This document shows positions 15,999 to 24,849 of a stretch of DNA of 39,609 nt, piece after piece. A program made the translations under genes and the position numbers. The stretch comes from a bacterium (lineage in GTDB: Bacteria; Patescibacteriota; Patescibacteriia; UBA9934; GWF2-40-263), in NCBI GenBank assembly GCA_020051955.1, contig JAGVQB010000047.1, positions 1 to 39,609 of the forward strand. Reading direction: 5' to 3'. The notes beneath the pieces were generated by a model. It did not search any database. It was not told the DNA's origin and saw nothing but the letters and a program-made list of their open reading frames with translations. Within the stretch, counting starts at the first letter, position 1. Each line of letters opens with the position of its first letter.

Positions 15999-17432
15999 TT
16001 AGTTTATTGCCGATTCGATTTCAGAGGGTTTTTTGAGTGTTTCGAGGGCTGTCGTAAGAGGTTGAGAGAGAGGATGAATTGTCACAGAACGTTCATCTGT
16101 CCAAACGACTTGATTCCATTTCCAACCGTATGCGACAAAAGTCGCCTCGTCGGCAATGTGTCTACGAGCGCCTTCAGAGATAACAAAAACTTCTGCTGTG
16201 CCGCGCGAGGCAATAAGAGTGCCATCTTGAAAAGTTATTGGTTCGCCGCGTTCGTAAGCATTTAGATCAGCGAGTTCTGCTGGAACAATTGGGCGGCCAG
16301 CGAAGCGATTTACCAAAATTTCTTTTGAGAAAATCGGGCGCTTAAAACCATTCTCAACGTAGAATACCCCGCCAGTTGTTTTGTCTTGCAAGAGAATACC
16401 ATCAGGGTGCACAGACGAAACAGTGATCGGATCTCCCTCGGCGTACGGTTTTAATTCTTCAAAAGAGACATCAACAATTTCATCTTGTGAAAAACCAGTC
16501 GTCTTGAATGCTTCTTGTGATGTAAAACCGCGGCGCGTGTCGTCGACGATCAGGTACACTGTCCCGCGTGGTGAGCGAAGCAGAGAATAATTTGGGAAGG
16601 TAATTGCTTGTCCGATCGGATATGCATCAAGCGCGCTTGGCGGAACCTGGACAAGAGTGTTTGGATTGAAACGCGAAAAGAAGGCCGCTCTTGAGGTGAT
16701 CGGTCTGCGTGATCCGTTTTGAATAAGCCATATTCCGCCAGACGTTTCGTCTTGAAGAAGCGCGCCCGTTGGATATTCAGAATAAAACCAACGAGTCCAA
16801 ATGGCTACGAAGTTTTTATTTCCATTAAGGTGTGGCGTGTACGTGTAAAGCGATGCGGTCGCGTTATTAACTGGCATCACGAGAGTGCCGTCAATAACCG
16901 CTTCGATTCCTGGGCCTACGCCAGCTTCAGTAAATCCGCGACGCGTGAGATCTGATAAGTACGATTCGCGGATGCGTTGAGCTGAATAAAAAACTTGAGC
17001 CGCGAACCCGCGAAATTTTTGCAACCGTGGGTCAGACTTTGAACAATCATCGCAAATCGCATAACCCATTGCCCAATCCAGCTGATCCTTTGAGGGGCTA
17101 TCGTCCTCAACAAGACTCTGTTCGCGTTGTAATAATACGAGAAGAAATTTTGGGCTAATGTCAAAAGCCGAAGAAGCGTTCAGGATCATCTCTGCGGCGG
17201 ATCTCTCAACTCCATCTATGTCCCTCGCGCGATATTGAGCAAGTGAACCTCGCGAGAGGAATGCCTGAATCTGCGCGAGGCTCATGCTTTCAACATCCAG
17301 CATTTCCTCATCAGAAATAAGATAATTCAAATTTACATTCTGTTCATCTTGAGCACGCAAAAATAGGGAAGGGGAGGGGCAACTAAAAATCACCAGAAAC
17401 AACAAAAGTGTAGGGGCTCTTCGCATAACCAT
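15999..17432 (-). CDS. Secreted lysozyme-like protein with four C-terminal repeats
   Basis: This protein of about 477 residues has an N-terminal signal peptide (RRAPTLLLFLVIFS, then cleavage near an A-x-D). Residues 70-215 resemble lysozyme-like/glucosaminidase-type folds, with LLVLLQREQSLV, MGYAIC and a YTYTPHLNGNKNF segment; the Glu of REQS is a candidate catalytic acid. Four repeats of about 60 residues follow, with cores at roughly 232, 290, 355 and 412 (for example GGIWLIQNGSRRPITS and GGVFYVENGFKRPIFS), probably a cell-surface binding array. It lies 17 bases after clpB. Possible starts are GTG 17435, ATG 17432 and ATG 17426; a TATACT lies just upstream. Enzymatic function is inferred, not shown. 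Confidence 0.75.
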   Translation of the reverse strand: MVMRRAPTLLLFLVIFSCPSPSLFLRAQDEQNVNLNYLISDEEMLDVESMSLAQIQAFLSRGSLAQYRARDIDGVERSAAEMILNASSAFDISPKFLLVLLQREQSLVEDDSPSKDQLDWAMGYAICDDCSKSDPRLQKFRGFAAQVFYSAQRIRESYLSDLTRRGFTEAGVGPGIEAVIDGTLVMPVNNATASLYTYTPHLNGNKNFVAIWTRWFYSEYPTGALLQDETSGGIWLIQNGSRRPITSRAAFFSRFNPNTLVQVPPSALDAYPIGQAITFPNYSLLRSPRGTVYLIVDDTRRGFTSQEAFKTTGFSQDEIVDVSFEELKPYAEGDPITVSSVHPDGILLQDKTTGGVFYVENGFKRPIFSKEILVNRFAGRPIVPAELADLNAYERGEPITFQDGTLIASRGTAEVFVISEGARRHIADEATFVAYGWKWNQVVWTDERSVTIHPLSQPLTTALETLKKPSEIESAIN

Positions 17433-17449
17433 CACAGTATAGCGCGTTT

Positions 17450-20110
17450 TTAGACTTTTGCCTTCGCGTTTTTTTTGTTGCCAACGATGAGCTCTTCACC
17501 TTTGGCTGATATTGAAACGGTTTGTCCTTCTTTGATTTCCCCACCGACAATCTTTAGCGCGAGCGGGTCAAGCAGTAGGGATTGAATTACTCGTTTAAGT
17601 GGCCGCGCTCCATACGAAGGATCGAAACCCTTGTTGGCAAGTAATTCTTTCGCTGATTCCGACACGGATAGCAAGATACCTCTATGGGTCTTGAGACGTT
17701 TTTCGGTTTGTTTCAATTGGAGGTCAACTATCTTTGCGATGTCTTGTTTGCTAAGCGAATGGAAAATAATCGCGTCGTCAATACGGTTAAGGAACTCAGG
17801 ACGGAATTCGTCTTTGAGAAGTTTCATTATCTGGTCGCGCGTTTCAAGCTCGCGGCTAAGCTCTGTATCGCCATCGACAAATCCCATCGAGGCCTTTGTG
17901 TTCCCAGCGTTTAGAATTACGTCTGAACCAAGATTGCTAGTCATGATTATTATCGTGTTTTTGAAATTGACCTTGCGGCCCTTCGCGTCAGTCAAGTGAC
18001 CTTCGTCAAGAATCTGAAGTAGCAGGTTGAAAGTGTCGGGATGCGCTTTTTCTATTTCGTCAAACAGCAGGACCGCGTACGGGCGACGGCGCACGATCTC
18101 TGTCAACTGTCCGCCTTCTTCATATCCGACATAGCCAGGAGGCGATCCAATAATTTTCGCGACAGCGTGTTTTTCCATGTACTCGGACATATCCAAGCGA
18201 ATCAACGAGGCTTCCTCGTTGAACATAAACTCCGCGAGCGCGCGAGCGAGCTCGGTTTTTCCAACGCCTGTTGGACCCAGGAAAATAAATGTTCCGATTG
18301 GCCTGTTTTCCTCACCAATGCCCGCGCGAGATCGGCGCAATGCGTTTGACACCGCTCTTATCGCTTCCTCCTGTCCCACTACGCGCTTTGACAATACATC
18401 TTCCATTAGTGCGAGTTTTTCCATTTCCGACTCTAGCATTTTGGAAACGGGGATACTTGTCCATCTTGAAACAACGTGTGCTATGTCTTCTTCGGAAACT
18501 ACTTCTTTGAGTAGTCCTCGTTCCTTTTGCAAACCAGCGAGTTCTTGACCGGCCGCGCGCAGTCGCTTTTCCGCGTTCGGAGTTTTTCCATAACGAATCT
18601 CCGCCACCTTCTCAAGATCGCCCTTGCGCTCTTCAAGCTCAGCTTGCGCGCGCAGTTTTTCGATCTCTGATTTGATTTCCTGAATCTCCGTGATTTTCTT
18701 TTTTTCGTTTTGCCATCGCCCCTCAAGCGAACCAGTTTTTTCGCGCAGATCCGCTATTTGCCTTTCGATATCCTTAAGCCGATTTTTTGATTCCTTATCT
18801 TCTTCCTTTAGCAAAGCGCGTTGTTCAATTTCAAGTCGCATCAGATCACGCTTCAAAACATCAAGCTCCTCTGGCATTGAGTCAATTTGCATGCGCAAAG
18901 CTGACCCAGCCTCGTCAATTAAATCAACGGCCTTGTCTGGCAAATGGCGATCTGTAATGTAACGCGCTGAAAGTTGCGCCGCGGCAACGATCGCGAGATC
19001 AGAGATGCGCACTCCGTGATGCACCTCATACTTCTCCTTGATTCCGCGCAAGATAGCGATTGTGTCCTCAACGCTTGGTTCATCGATAAGTACTGGTTGA
19101 AATCTTCGCTCTAGCGCTGGGTCCTTCTCGATGTGGCGTTGATATTCCTTCAGTGTAGTCGCGCCGATCGCCCGTAACTTTCCACGAGATAGCGCTGGCT
19201 TGAGCATGTTTGACGCGTCAAGCGATCCGCCTTCAGTGGTTCCAGCACCGACGATTGTGTGAAGCTCGTCAATAAATAAAATAATTTTGCCACCAGAATT
19301 TTCTATTTCCTTTATCACTGCCTTGAGCCGATCTTCAAACTCACCGCGGTATTTTGTGCCAGCCACCATTGATCCCAAATCAAGCGCCATGATTGTTTTA
19401 TCCTTAAGTAATTCAGGAACGTCACCAGCGACTATTCTTTGCGCCAGCCCCTCAACAACAGCCGTTTTACCAACGCCCGCTTCGCCAATAAGTACAGGAT
19501 TATTTTTTGTTCGTCGAGATAAAACCTGCATGAGCCTACGAATTTCCATGTCGCGTCCGATAATTGGATCCAGCTCGCCGTTACGAGCTGACTGAGTTAA
19601 ATCAAAACCATATTTTTGAAGCGCTTGATATCGTCCTTCTGGTTCAGGGGAATCCACGCGCTGATTTCCACGGATATCTTTGAGCGCCGCCATGACTGAT
19701 TCCTCTGTAACATCGTAACCTGACAACAGGCGCGCGATCGCTTTGTTTGTCATCAGACCCAAGAATAAGTGTTCGGTCGAAATATATTCATCCTTGAACA
19801 TTTTTGTTTTTTTGTGTGCCTCGGAAAGCGCCTTTGCCATTTGTTGGCTCATGTAAATCTGCCCAAGATCGTTTGGTGGCATTGCATTTCCATGAGGTAG
19901 TGACTGAAGTATCTGCTCAACCTCACCTCTTAAATCAGCGCGGCGAGGAGAAATTTTATCTATAATCGCCCCGACGATTCCATCTTCCTGCGTAATAAGT
20001 GACATGAGTAAATGAATGGGTTCAAGCGCCTGTTGGCCGAAATCAACAGCTATTCGGTGTGCCATCTGAAGCGCCTCCTGTGACTTGAGTGTAAAATTAT
20101 TTGGCATCAT
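17450..20110 (-). CDS. clpB: ATP-dependent disaggregase ClpB
   Basis: This AAA+ chaperone of about 886 residues resolubilises aggregated proteins with the DnaK system. Visible in order: a Clp-N double repeat (1-145), AAA1 with GEAGVGKT near 205 and FIDELH near 270, a long coiled-coil M domain (about 395-520) that distinguishes ClpB from ClpA/ClpC, AAA2 with GPTGVGKT near 605 and [10 protein letters not shown] near 670, and a C-terminal D2-small domain. The ATG at 20110 (or the adjacent one at 20107) is preferred over the upstream TTG at 20122. A U-rich leader with no Shine-Dalgarno precedes it. Expression should be heat-inducible through the CIRCE operator upstream. It heads a leftward operon reaching fmt. 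Confidence 0.97.
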   Translation of the reverse strand: MMPNNFTLKSQEALQMAHRIAVDFGQQALEPIHLLMSLITQEDGIVGAIIDKISPRRADLRGEVEQILQSLPHGNAMPPNDLGQIYMSQQMAKALSEAHKKTKMFKDEYISTEHLFLGLMTNKAIARLLSGYDVTEESVMAALKDIRGNQRVDSPEPEGRYQALQKYGFDLTQSARNGELDPIIGRDMEIRRLMQVLSRRTKNNPVLIGEAGVGKTAVVEGLAQRIVAGDVPELLKDKTIMALDLGSMVAGTKYRGEFEDRLKAVIKEIENSGGKIILFIDELHTIVGAGTTEGGSLDASNMLKPALSRGKLRAIGATTLKEYQRHIEKDPALERRFQPVLIDEPSVEDTIAILRGIKEKYEVHHGVRISDLAIVAAAQLSARYITDRHLPDKAVDLIDEAGSALRMQIDSMPEELDVLKRDLMRLEIEQRALLKEEDKESKNRLKDIERQIADLREKTGSLEGRWQNEKKKITEIQEIKSEIEKLRAQAELEERKGDLEKVAEIRYGKTPNAEKRLRAAGQELAGLQKERGLLKEVVSEEDIAHVVSRWTSIPVSKMLESEMEKLALMEDVLSKRVVGQEEAIRAVSNALRRSRAGIGEENRPIGTFIFLGPTGVGKTELARALAEFMFNEEASLIRLDMSEYMEKHAVAKIIGSPPGYVGYEEGGQLTEIVRRRPYAVLLFDEIEKAHPDTFNLLLQILDEGHLTDAKGRKVNFKNTIIIMTSNLGSDVILNAGNTKASMGFVDGDTELSRELETRDQIMKLLKDEFRPEFLNRIDDAIIFHSLSKQDIAKIVDLQLKQTEKRLKTHRGILLSVSESAKELLANKGFDPSYGARPLKRVIQSLLLDPLALKIVGGEIKEGQTVSISAKGEELIVGNKKNAKAKV

Positions 20111-20140
20111 AACAAAAAACAATGAAAGGCTGTGATATGA

Positions 20141-20167
20141 TTAGCACTCACGAGTATAGAGTGCCAA
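20141..20167. promoter_or_regulatory. CIRCE operator (HrcA binding site)
   Basis: TTAGCACTC (20141-20149), nine bases, then GAGTGCCAA (20159-20167) match the CIRCE consensus with one base changed in the second arm. It overlaps the -10 and spacer of the clpB promoter, the usual arrangement for repression by HrcA. HrcA itself is not encoded in the window. Confidence 0.93.
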
Positions 20168-20181
20168 TCCGCGTCTGTCAA
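20153..20181 (-). promoter_or_regulatory. Sigma-A promoter of the clpB operon
   Basis: On the minus strand a perfect TTGACA (20176-20181) is spaced 17 bases from TATACT (20153-20158). Transcription would start near 20146, inside CIRCE. It is one of the best promoter matches in the window. Confidence 0.9.
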
Positions 20182-20201
20182 CTGGAATTATGTGTATATT
20201 T

Positions 20202-20210
20202 TGGTATGAT
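20202..20210 (+). promoter_or_regulatory. Extended -10 promoter of wecG/tagA operon
   Basis: TGGTATGAT is an extended -10 (TGn plus TATGAT). The gene start is at 20223, so the transcript leader would be only about 6 bases, effectively leaderless. It is divergent from and close to the CIRCE-controlled clpB promoter. Confidence 0.6.
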
Positions 20211-20222
20211 AACAGCGAAAAT

Positions 20223-21035
20223 ATGGCGCATGAAATATTTGTAGTACGAATTGATGACATTTCGATTGATGAGTTTGAATCGCGCGTCCGACAGTGGTTG
20301 GATGGGGAAGGCGGCAAAGTTATCTTCACGCCAAACGCAGAGTTTCTTTTGCTGGCAAGCCGAAATGACGCATTTCGTATACTTCTAAATCAGAGCGACC
20401 TTTCGATTCCTGATTCTGTCAGTTTGCGATTTGCTGTCGCCGCTTTGACTGACGGTAGTTTGAAGAATCGGATACCTGGCGTTGATGCGCTAAATAAAAT
20501 TGTAGAGCTGTGCGCGACTAAGAATCAAAGGGTTGTTCTTTTGGGTGGTGAGGACGGTGTTCAGACAAAAGCGGCTGGAGCGTTCAAGACGCAATTTCCT
20601 GCGCTTGCTGTGGTAGGTGTTGATCCAGGAGTAGTTGCTTTCGACGGGACTAAAGTTGAGATTGCCGAATCTGTTGTGTCAAAATTGCGAGAGCTTGCCC
20701 CTGATGTTGTTGCCGTCGCTTTGGGGCAGGGGAGACAGGAGTTCGCAATCGAAAAACTTAAGGCGTTGATTCCAGGAGTAAAGATTTGGATAGGAGTCGG
20801 TGGCGCACTGGATATGATAGCGGGAGGGAAACCAAGGGCGCCAAGATGGATTTGTCATTTTGGTTTTGAGTGGTTTTGGCGTCTGTGCATTGAGCCCTGT
20901 CGTTGGCGGCGCACAGTAAACGCGGCCGTTATCTTTCCACTTATCGTAATCAGAGATACACTGAAGTCGCGTTGTTTTGTGCGCGCGGCAGTGCGCGTTG
21001 CTAAGGAAATATTTTTGCAGATCAAAGGTCTATGA
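20223..21035 (+). CDS. WecG/TagA/CpsF family glycosyltransferase (GT26)
   Basis: This enzyme of about 270 residues transfers an amino-sugar or similar residue to a lipid-linked glycan during cell-surface polymer synthesis. Family marks are FTPNAEFLLLA, SIPDSVSLRFA, RIPGVDAL, VGVGGALDMIAG near residues 190-200 and the RAPRWICHFGFEWFWRL-type C-terminal block. The ATG at 20223 is preferred over an upstream in-frame ATG at 20190 because the family begins near FVVRIDD and the putative -10 lies between the two. It overlaps gltX by ATGA. It may serve the same surface glycan as the 7203-11957 operon. Confidence 0.9.
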   Translation: MAHEIFVVRIDDISIDEFESRVRQWLDGEGGKVIFTPNAEFLLLASRNDAFRILLNQSDLSIPDSVSLRFAVAALTDGSLKNRIPGVDALNKIVELCATKNQRVVLLGGEDGVQTKAAGAFKTQFPALAVVGVDPGVVAFDGTKVEIAESVVSKLRELAPDVVAVALGQGRQEFAIEKLKALIPGVKIWIGVGGALDMIAGGKPRAPRWICHFGFEWFWRLCIEPCRWRRTVNAAVIFPLIVIRDTLKSRCFVRAAVRVAKEIFLQIKGL

Positions 21036-22450
21036 CAGTTAAAACACGTTTTGCGCCATCACCTACAGGTTATTTACATATCGGAGGACTTCGAACTGCT
21101 CTTTATAATTATTTATTTGCAAAAAAACACAGTGGTACTTTTTTGTTGCGAATAGAGGATACTGATCAGACAAGGTATGTAGAAGGGGCGGTCGAGTCGC
21201 TTATTGAGACGCTAAAGAGGATGGGGCTGACTTATCAAGAGGGTCCATTTTTGCAGTCCCAGCGGCTTGAAATTTATCATAAATACGCAGACCAACTTTT
21301 GAGTGCTGGACACGCGTATCGATGTTTTTGTTCGAAAGAACGTCTTGAGGAATTACGCAAACAGCAAGAGGCGATGAAGCTTTCGACTAAATATGATCGC
21401 CGCTGTTTAAATCTTACTAAGGAGGAGGTCGAAGACAAAATCAAGAATGGTGAAAGCTCTGTTATCCGTTTACGAATTCCAGACGGTGAGACGACCTTCG
21501 ATGATGCGATTCGCGGCACAATTACAATTCCAAATTCTGAGATTGACGATCAGGTTCTTATCAAAACAGATGGATTCCCAACTTATCATCTTGCTGTGGT
21601 CGTTGATGATCACCTAATGGGCATCACGCACATTATTCGCGGTGAAGAATGGATTTCCGCGGTTCCAAAACACGTCATCATGTATCAAGCGTTTGGTTTT
21701 GAGATGCCAATATTCGCGCATCTTCCACACGTGCTCAACCCTGACAGATCCAAGCTCTCCAAACGCCAGGGTGACGTTGCAGTTGAAGATTATCTTAACA
21801 AAGGGTATCTACCAGAGGCGCTAAATAATTACGTCGCGCTCTTGGGGTTTAATCCGTCAGGGGATCGTGAGATTTACACAATCGAGGAACTCGTCGAGGC
21901 TTTTGATCTGTCTCGTGTAAACAAAAGTGGAGCGATCTTCGACGTCGCGAAGCTCAATTGGATGAACGCGTACTACATTCGAAATATCGACATCAACGTG
22001 CTTCTGGAACTCGTCAAGCCTTTTTTGGGTGACATGGTTATCAAAACAGAGACGCTTGAGAAGGTATTGATGGTTGAACGCTCAAGAGCTACGACGCTTG
22101 CCGATTTCGCGCCGTTGGCGCGGATGTATACAACACAACAAAGTTATAATCCCGAGGCACTGATATGGAAAAAAGCAGATAAAGCAGACGCGTCTAAACA
22201 ACTCGAAGGAGTAATCACGTTTATTCAAAATCTTGAGCTTTCTATTTTTGATGACAGCGCGTTGCTAGAAAGCAGAATAAAAGAGTATATTGAAAAGGGA
22301 AATCTTCAAACAGGAAACGTCTTGTGGCCAATGCGAGTGGCTCTTTCTGGATCAGAGCAATCAGCAAGCCCATTTGAGATAGCGTGGGTTTTGGGAAAAG
22401 AAGAAACGCTGTTAAGACTTAGAAACGCAGTCGAAAAATTAAACACATGA
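21032..22450 (+). CDS. gltX: Glutamyl-tRNA synthetase
   Basis: This 472-residue class I aminoacyl-tRNA synthetase charges tRNA-Glu and, if non-discriminating, also tRNA-Gln. It shows RFAPSPTGYLHIGG (the HIGH signature, residues 6-19) and KLSKRQG (KMSKS-type) near residue 250, with the anticodon-binding helical region behind it. Length is normal and both signatures are intact. It overlaps the previous gene and the following M23 gene by 4 bases each, so all three are translationally coupled. Confidence 0.97.
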   Translation: MTVKTRFAPSPTGYLHIGGLRTALYNYLFAKKHSGTFLLRIEDTDQTRYVEGAVESLIETLKRMGLTYQEGPFLQSQRLEIYHKYADQLLSAGHAYRCFCSKERLEELRKQQEAMKLSTKYDRRCLNLTKEEVEDKIKNGESSVIRLRIPDGETTFDDAIRGTITIPNSEIDDQVLIKTDGFPTYHLAVVVDDHLMGITHIIRGEEWISAVPKHVIMYQAFGFEMPIFAHLPHVLNPDRSKLSKRQGDVAVEDYLNKGYLPEALNNYVALLGFNPSGDREIYTIEELVEAFDLSRVNKSGAIFDVAKLNWMNAYYIRNIDINVLLELVKPFLGDMVIKTETLEKVLMVERSRATTLADFAPLARMYTTQQSYNPEALIWKKADKADASKQLEGVITFIQNLELSIFDDSALLESRIKEYIEKGNLQTGNVLWPMRVALSGSEQSASPFEIAWVLGKEETLLRLRNAVEKLNT

Positions 22451-23661
22451 GTAGGACATCCTTCAATAATTCGGCGTTGTTAGTTCTGATTTTGTGCGTC
22501 TCGCTTGGCGCCAATGTGTTAAATGTGGCGCAAGCGCAAGACGCTGACACTTCTACTGATATAGAAGTCTTGAATTTGAAGGTTAAAGAAAAACAGAGCG
22601 CGATTGATCAATTGAATCGACAGATAGAGATTTATCAAACGAAGATAGATCAAGCGCAGTCAAAAGAGGCGAGTTTGAAGAATGAAGTAGAACTTTTATC
22701 AAATCGGATTGCTAAAACAGAATTGGATATTGAATCGGTTGAAGCATCAATCGACCTTGCTAATTCGGAGCTTGTAGTGATTGAGCGCGAAATTCAATCG
22801 GTTCAGGTTGAACTCGAAAAAAACAGAAAATTGATAGCAGATGTTTTGCGGGAAATACAGTCTCAAGATAACCGATTGCCACTTCTGTTGATGTTTGGAA
22901 CGGATTCATTGTCGGAATTATTTGACACGTTACAACAGCTTGAAAATGTATCGTCTGATTTAAAAGGCGCGGTCGAAAACGCAAGATCCACGGAAGCGAG
23001 ACTTGTTGAACGCAGAACATCCGCGGATGTAAAACATGGACAGTTGTTATCACTTGAGACATCACTAAAACGTGAGCGTCTATCTCTTGATGACGAGGTT
23101 GGGGCAAAGGAGATTCTGATTGCCGCTACAAGTGATTCTGAAGCGCGGTTTAAACAGCTGATGGTTGAACTGAAAGAAGAACAGGATTACATTGATTATC
23201 AAGTTTCATTATTGCAAGAAGAAATTGAAGGCAAACTTAACGCTGGCGATTTGGTGGGGGATAGCTCTGTACTTTCGTGGCCGATTGATCCACGGGTTAA
23301 AGGCATATCGGCATATTTTCATGATCCAACTTATCCATTTAGACACTTATTTGAGCACTCGGGGATTGATCTACCGTCTCCAACAGGCACTTCGGTTGGC
23401 TGTGCCGCGCCTGGATATGTTGCTTGGACAAAAAAAGGACAGATGTATGGAAATTACGTGATGGTCATTCACGCAAACGGAATTGCGACGCTTTACGCTC
23501 ACTTGTCGCGGATAGATGTCATCGCGGATCAATTCGTCGCAAGAGGGGACACAATAGGCGCGGTGGGTAGTACTGGATTTTCTACTGGTCCGCACTTGCA
23601 CTTTGAGGTTCGCTTAAACGGTATTCCATCCGATCCATTCAGCCACCTTATTGGATTGTAA
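22447..23661 (+). CDS. Secreted coiled-coil M23 peptidase (EnvC/NlpD-like)
   Basis: This 404-residue exported murein hydrolase or hydrolase activator begins with a signal peptide (LLVLILCVSLGANVL, cleavage near AQAQD). A long coiled coil (about 35-265) comes next, and the C-terminus is a LytM domain. In the LytM domain HSGIDLPSP, YAHLS and GPHLHFEV are present, giving the H-x3-D and HxH zinc ligands, so it could be catalytically active unlike EnvC. It probably acts on septal or peripheral peptidoglycan. It overlaps gltX by ATGA and is followed 6 bases later by a small membrane protein. Confidence 0.93.
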   Translation: MSRTSFNNSALLVLILCVSLGANVLNVAQAQDADTSTDIEVLNLKVKEKQSAIDQLNRQIEIYQTKIDQAQSKEASLKNEVELLSNRIAKTELDIESVEASIDLANSELVVIEREIQSVQVELEKNRKLIADVLREIQSQDNRLPLLLMFGTDSLSELFDTLQQLENVSSDLKGAVENARSTEARLVERRTSADVKHGQLLSLETSLKRERLSLDDEVGAKEILIAATSDSEARFKQLMVELKEEQDYIDYQVSLLQEEIEGKLNAGDLVGDSSVLSWPIDPRVKGISAYFHDPTYPFRHLFEHSGIDLPSPTGTSVGCAAPGYVAWTKKGQMYGNYVMVIHANGIATLYAHLSRIDVIADQFVARGDTIGAVGSTGFSTGPHLHFEVRLNGIPSDPFSHLIGL

Positions 23662-23667
23662 AAAAAT

Positions 23668-23871
23668 ATGGTTCTAGAATTTGTTTTAAAATTTCTTGGC
23701 TGGGCGTTTGTGCTTGTCCCAACAATAATTTTTTTTGGAGTCAGCTTCATGATGATAAAAGGGGCAGGGGAGGATGACACGATGATTAAGACCCTCACGC
23801 TTATTGGGCTTTCAGTTTTTTTGATTGGCGCCGTCACCCTGGCTCTAGTTTACACGACAAAGTTGCTTTAG
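23668..23871 (+). CDS. Small two-helix membrane protein, unknown function
   Basis: This 67-residue protein has two hydrophobic helices (about 6-29 and 43-64) joined by a short polar loop (KGAGEDDTMIK). It starts 6 bases after the M23 gene and ends the operon, so it is likely made with it. I do not recognise a family. The hydrophobic pattern and tight spacing support a real gene despite its size. Confidence 0.65.
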   Translation: MVLEFVLKFLGWAFVLVPTIIFFGVSFMMIKGAGEDDTMIKTLTLIGLSVFLIGAVTLALVYTTKLL

Positions 23872-23878
23872 TGAGAAG

Positions 23879-23914
23879 TATTCACAAAAGTTATGGGTGA
23901 TAGGTTTGTGAATA
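23879..23914. repeat. 10-bp inverted repeat between converging operons
   Basis: TATTCACAAA (23879-23888) and TTTGTGAATA (23905-23914) are perfect complements around 16 bases, in the gap between the small membrane gene and ftsQ. No T-run follows, so a terminator role is uncertain. Nothing else is seen in the rest of the gap up to 24014. Confidence 0.5.
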
Positions 23915-24014
23915 GGGAAGAGGAGGAAAACAAACTTAAGGAAGGGTGAGAAGGCGTCGCACAATATACCTTCTACGTAACTAGAGGACACGGCTAGGAA
24001 AGAAAGAGAGGTCT

Positions 24015-24839
24015 TCATTTATAATAAATCTGCTCACCGAAGCGTAGGTCAACGTACTCAATGGAGGCTGGATCAATTAATTTCTGATCAAGAAGGGTCT
24101 TTAAATGCGCTACCTGCGTTTCTATATCTCCGGATGCGTCAAAATACACTTCATAACCATTTGAGGTCACAAGGCTCATCCATTTACCAGCAACGCGATT
24201 TATATTGGTCTGTGTAAAGGTAATGCCTAACTCCCCTATTTGTTTATGGAAATTTGAGATATCCAGAATTTCTTCTTTTGTAAGAACATTCGATCCTATA
24301 TTTATCTCACTCTCATTTAAATCAACGAATAGCAGTAGTGAACTTTCGTTTAATGATGAGGGCGACATTTCTCGCACTATTAGACCATCAAGATCAACCA
24401 CGTAGGTTTTAGATCCTGATCTCCACAAATAGTTTGATGTTCGCTCTTCAATTTTGATCTTTATCCCCTTGTCATAGTTATCAATCTCCACATTAGCAAG
24501 GCTTAAATTTTTCGTCAGTTGGATATTGAGTTCATCCTTGTTAAATAAAAACATGTTTGACTTGTGAAAGAAAAGTAATGAACGAGAATCAAGATATGCA
24601 TTCACCTGTGACTCGAAATCAATCTTTGATGTTTGCCTAAGACCAAAGACAGATACGGTTTCAATTTGAAATGCCTGGTGAGAAAAAAGAAAACATAAGC
24701 CCACCACGACTAACGCTGGAGTACATATGGCAACAACTATAGTTTTCCATGGCCAAAAATGTTTTTCATGCGAAAAATACGGGTTGTGGTATTTACCACG
24801 CTGGTATCTGTCACGGTTTGATTTTTTTAGGGAATTCAT
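24015..24839 (-). CDS. ftsQ: Cell division protein FtsQ
   Basis: This bitopic membrane protein of about 274 residues belongs to the divisome and would link early and late division proteins. It has a basic cytosolic tail, one transmembrane helix (about 35-57), a POTRA domain (FQIETVSVFGLRQTSKIDF) and the FtsQ beta domain. ATG 24839 is preferred over the TTG at 24857 that would overlap alr. That leaves 10 bases after alr. It is the last gene of the lysS operon; the rest of the dcw cluster is not adjacent. Confidence 0.88.
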   Translation of the reverse strand: MNSLKKSNRDRYQRGKYHNPYFSHEKHFWPWKTIVVAICTPALVVVGLCFLFSHQAFQIETVSVFGLRQTSKIDFESQVNAYLDSRSLLFFHKSNMFLFNKDELNIQLTKNLSLANVEIDNYDKGIKIKIEERTSNYLWRSGSKTYVVDLDGLIVREMSPSSLNESSLLLFVDLNESEINIGSNVLTKEEILDISNFHKQIGELGITFTQTNINRVAGKWMSLVTSNGYEVYFDASGDIETQVAHLKTLLDQKLIDPASIEYVDLRFGEQIYYK

Positions 24840-24849
24840 TTTGAACACA

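Noticed and set aside
23879-23914. Pair of DnaA boxes
   Set aside because: Each arm matches TTATCCACA at only 7 of 9 positions and no origin-like context is present.
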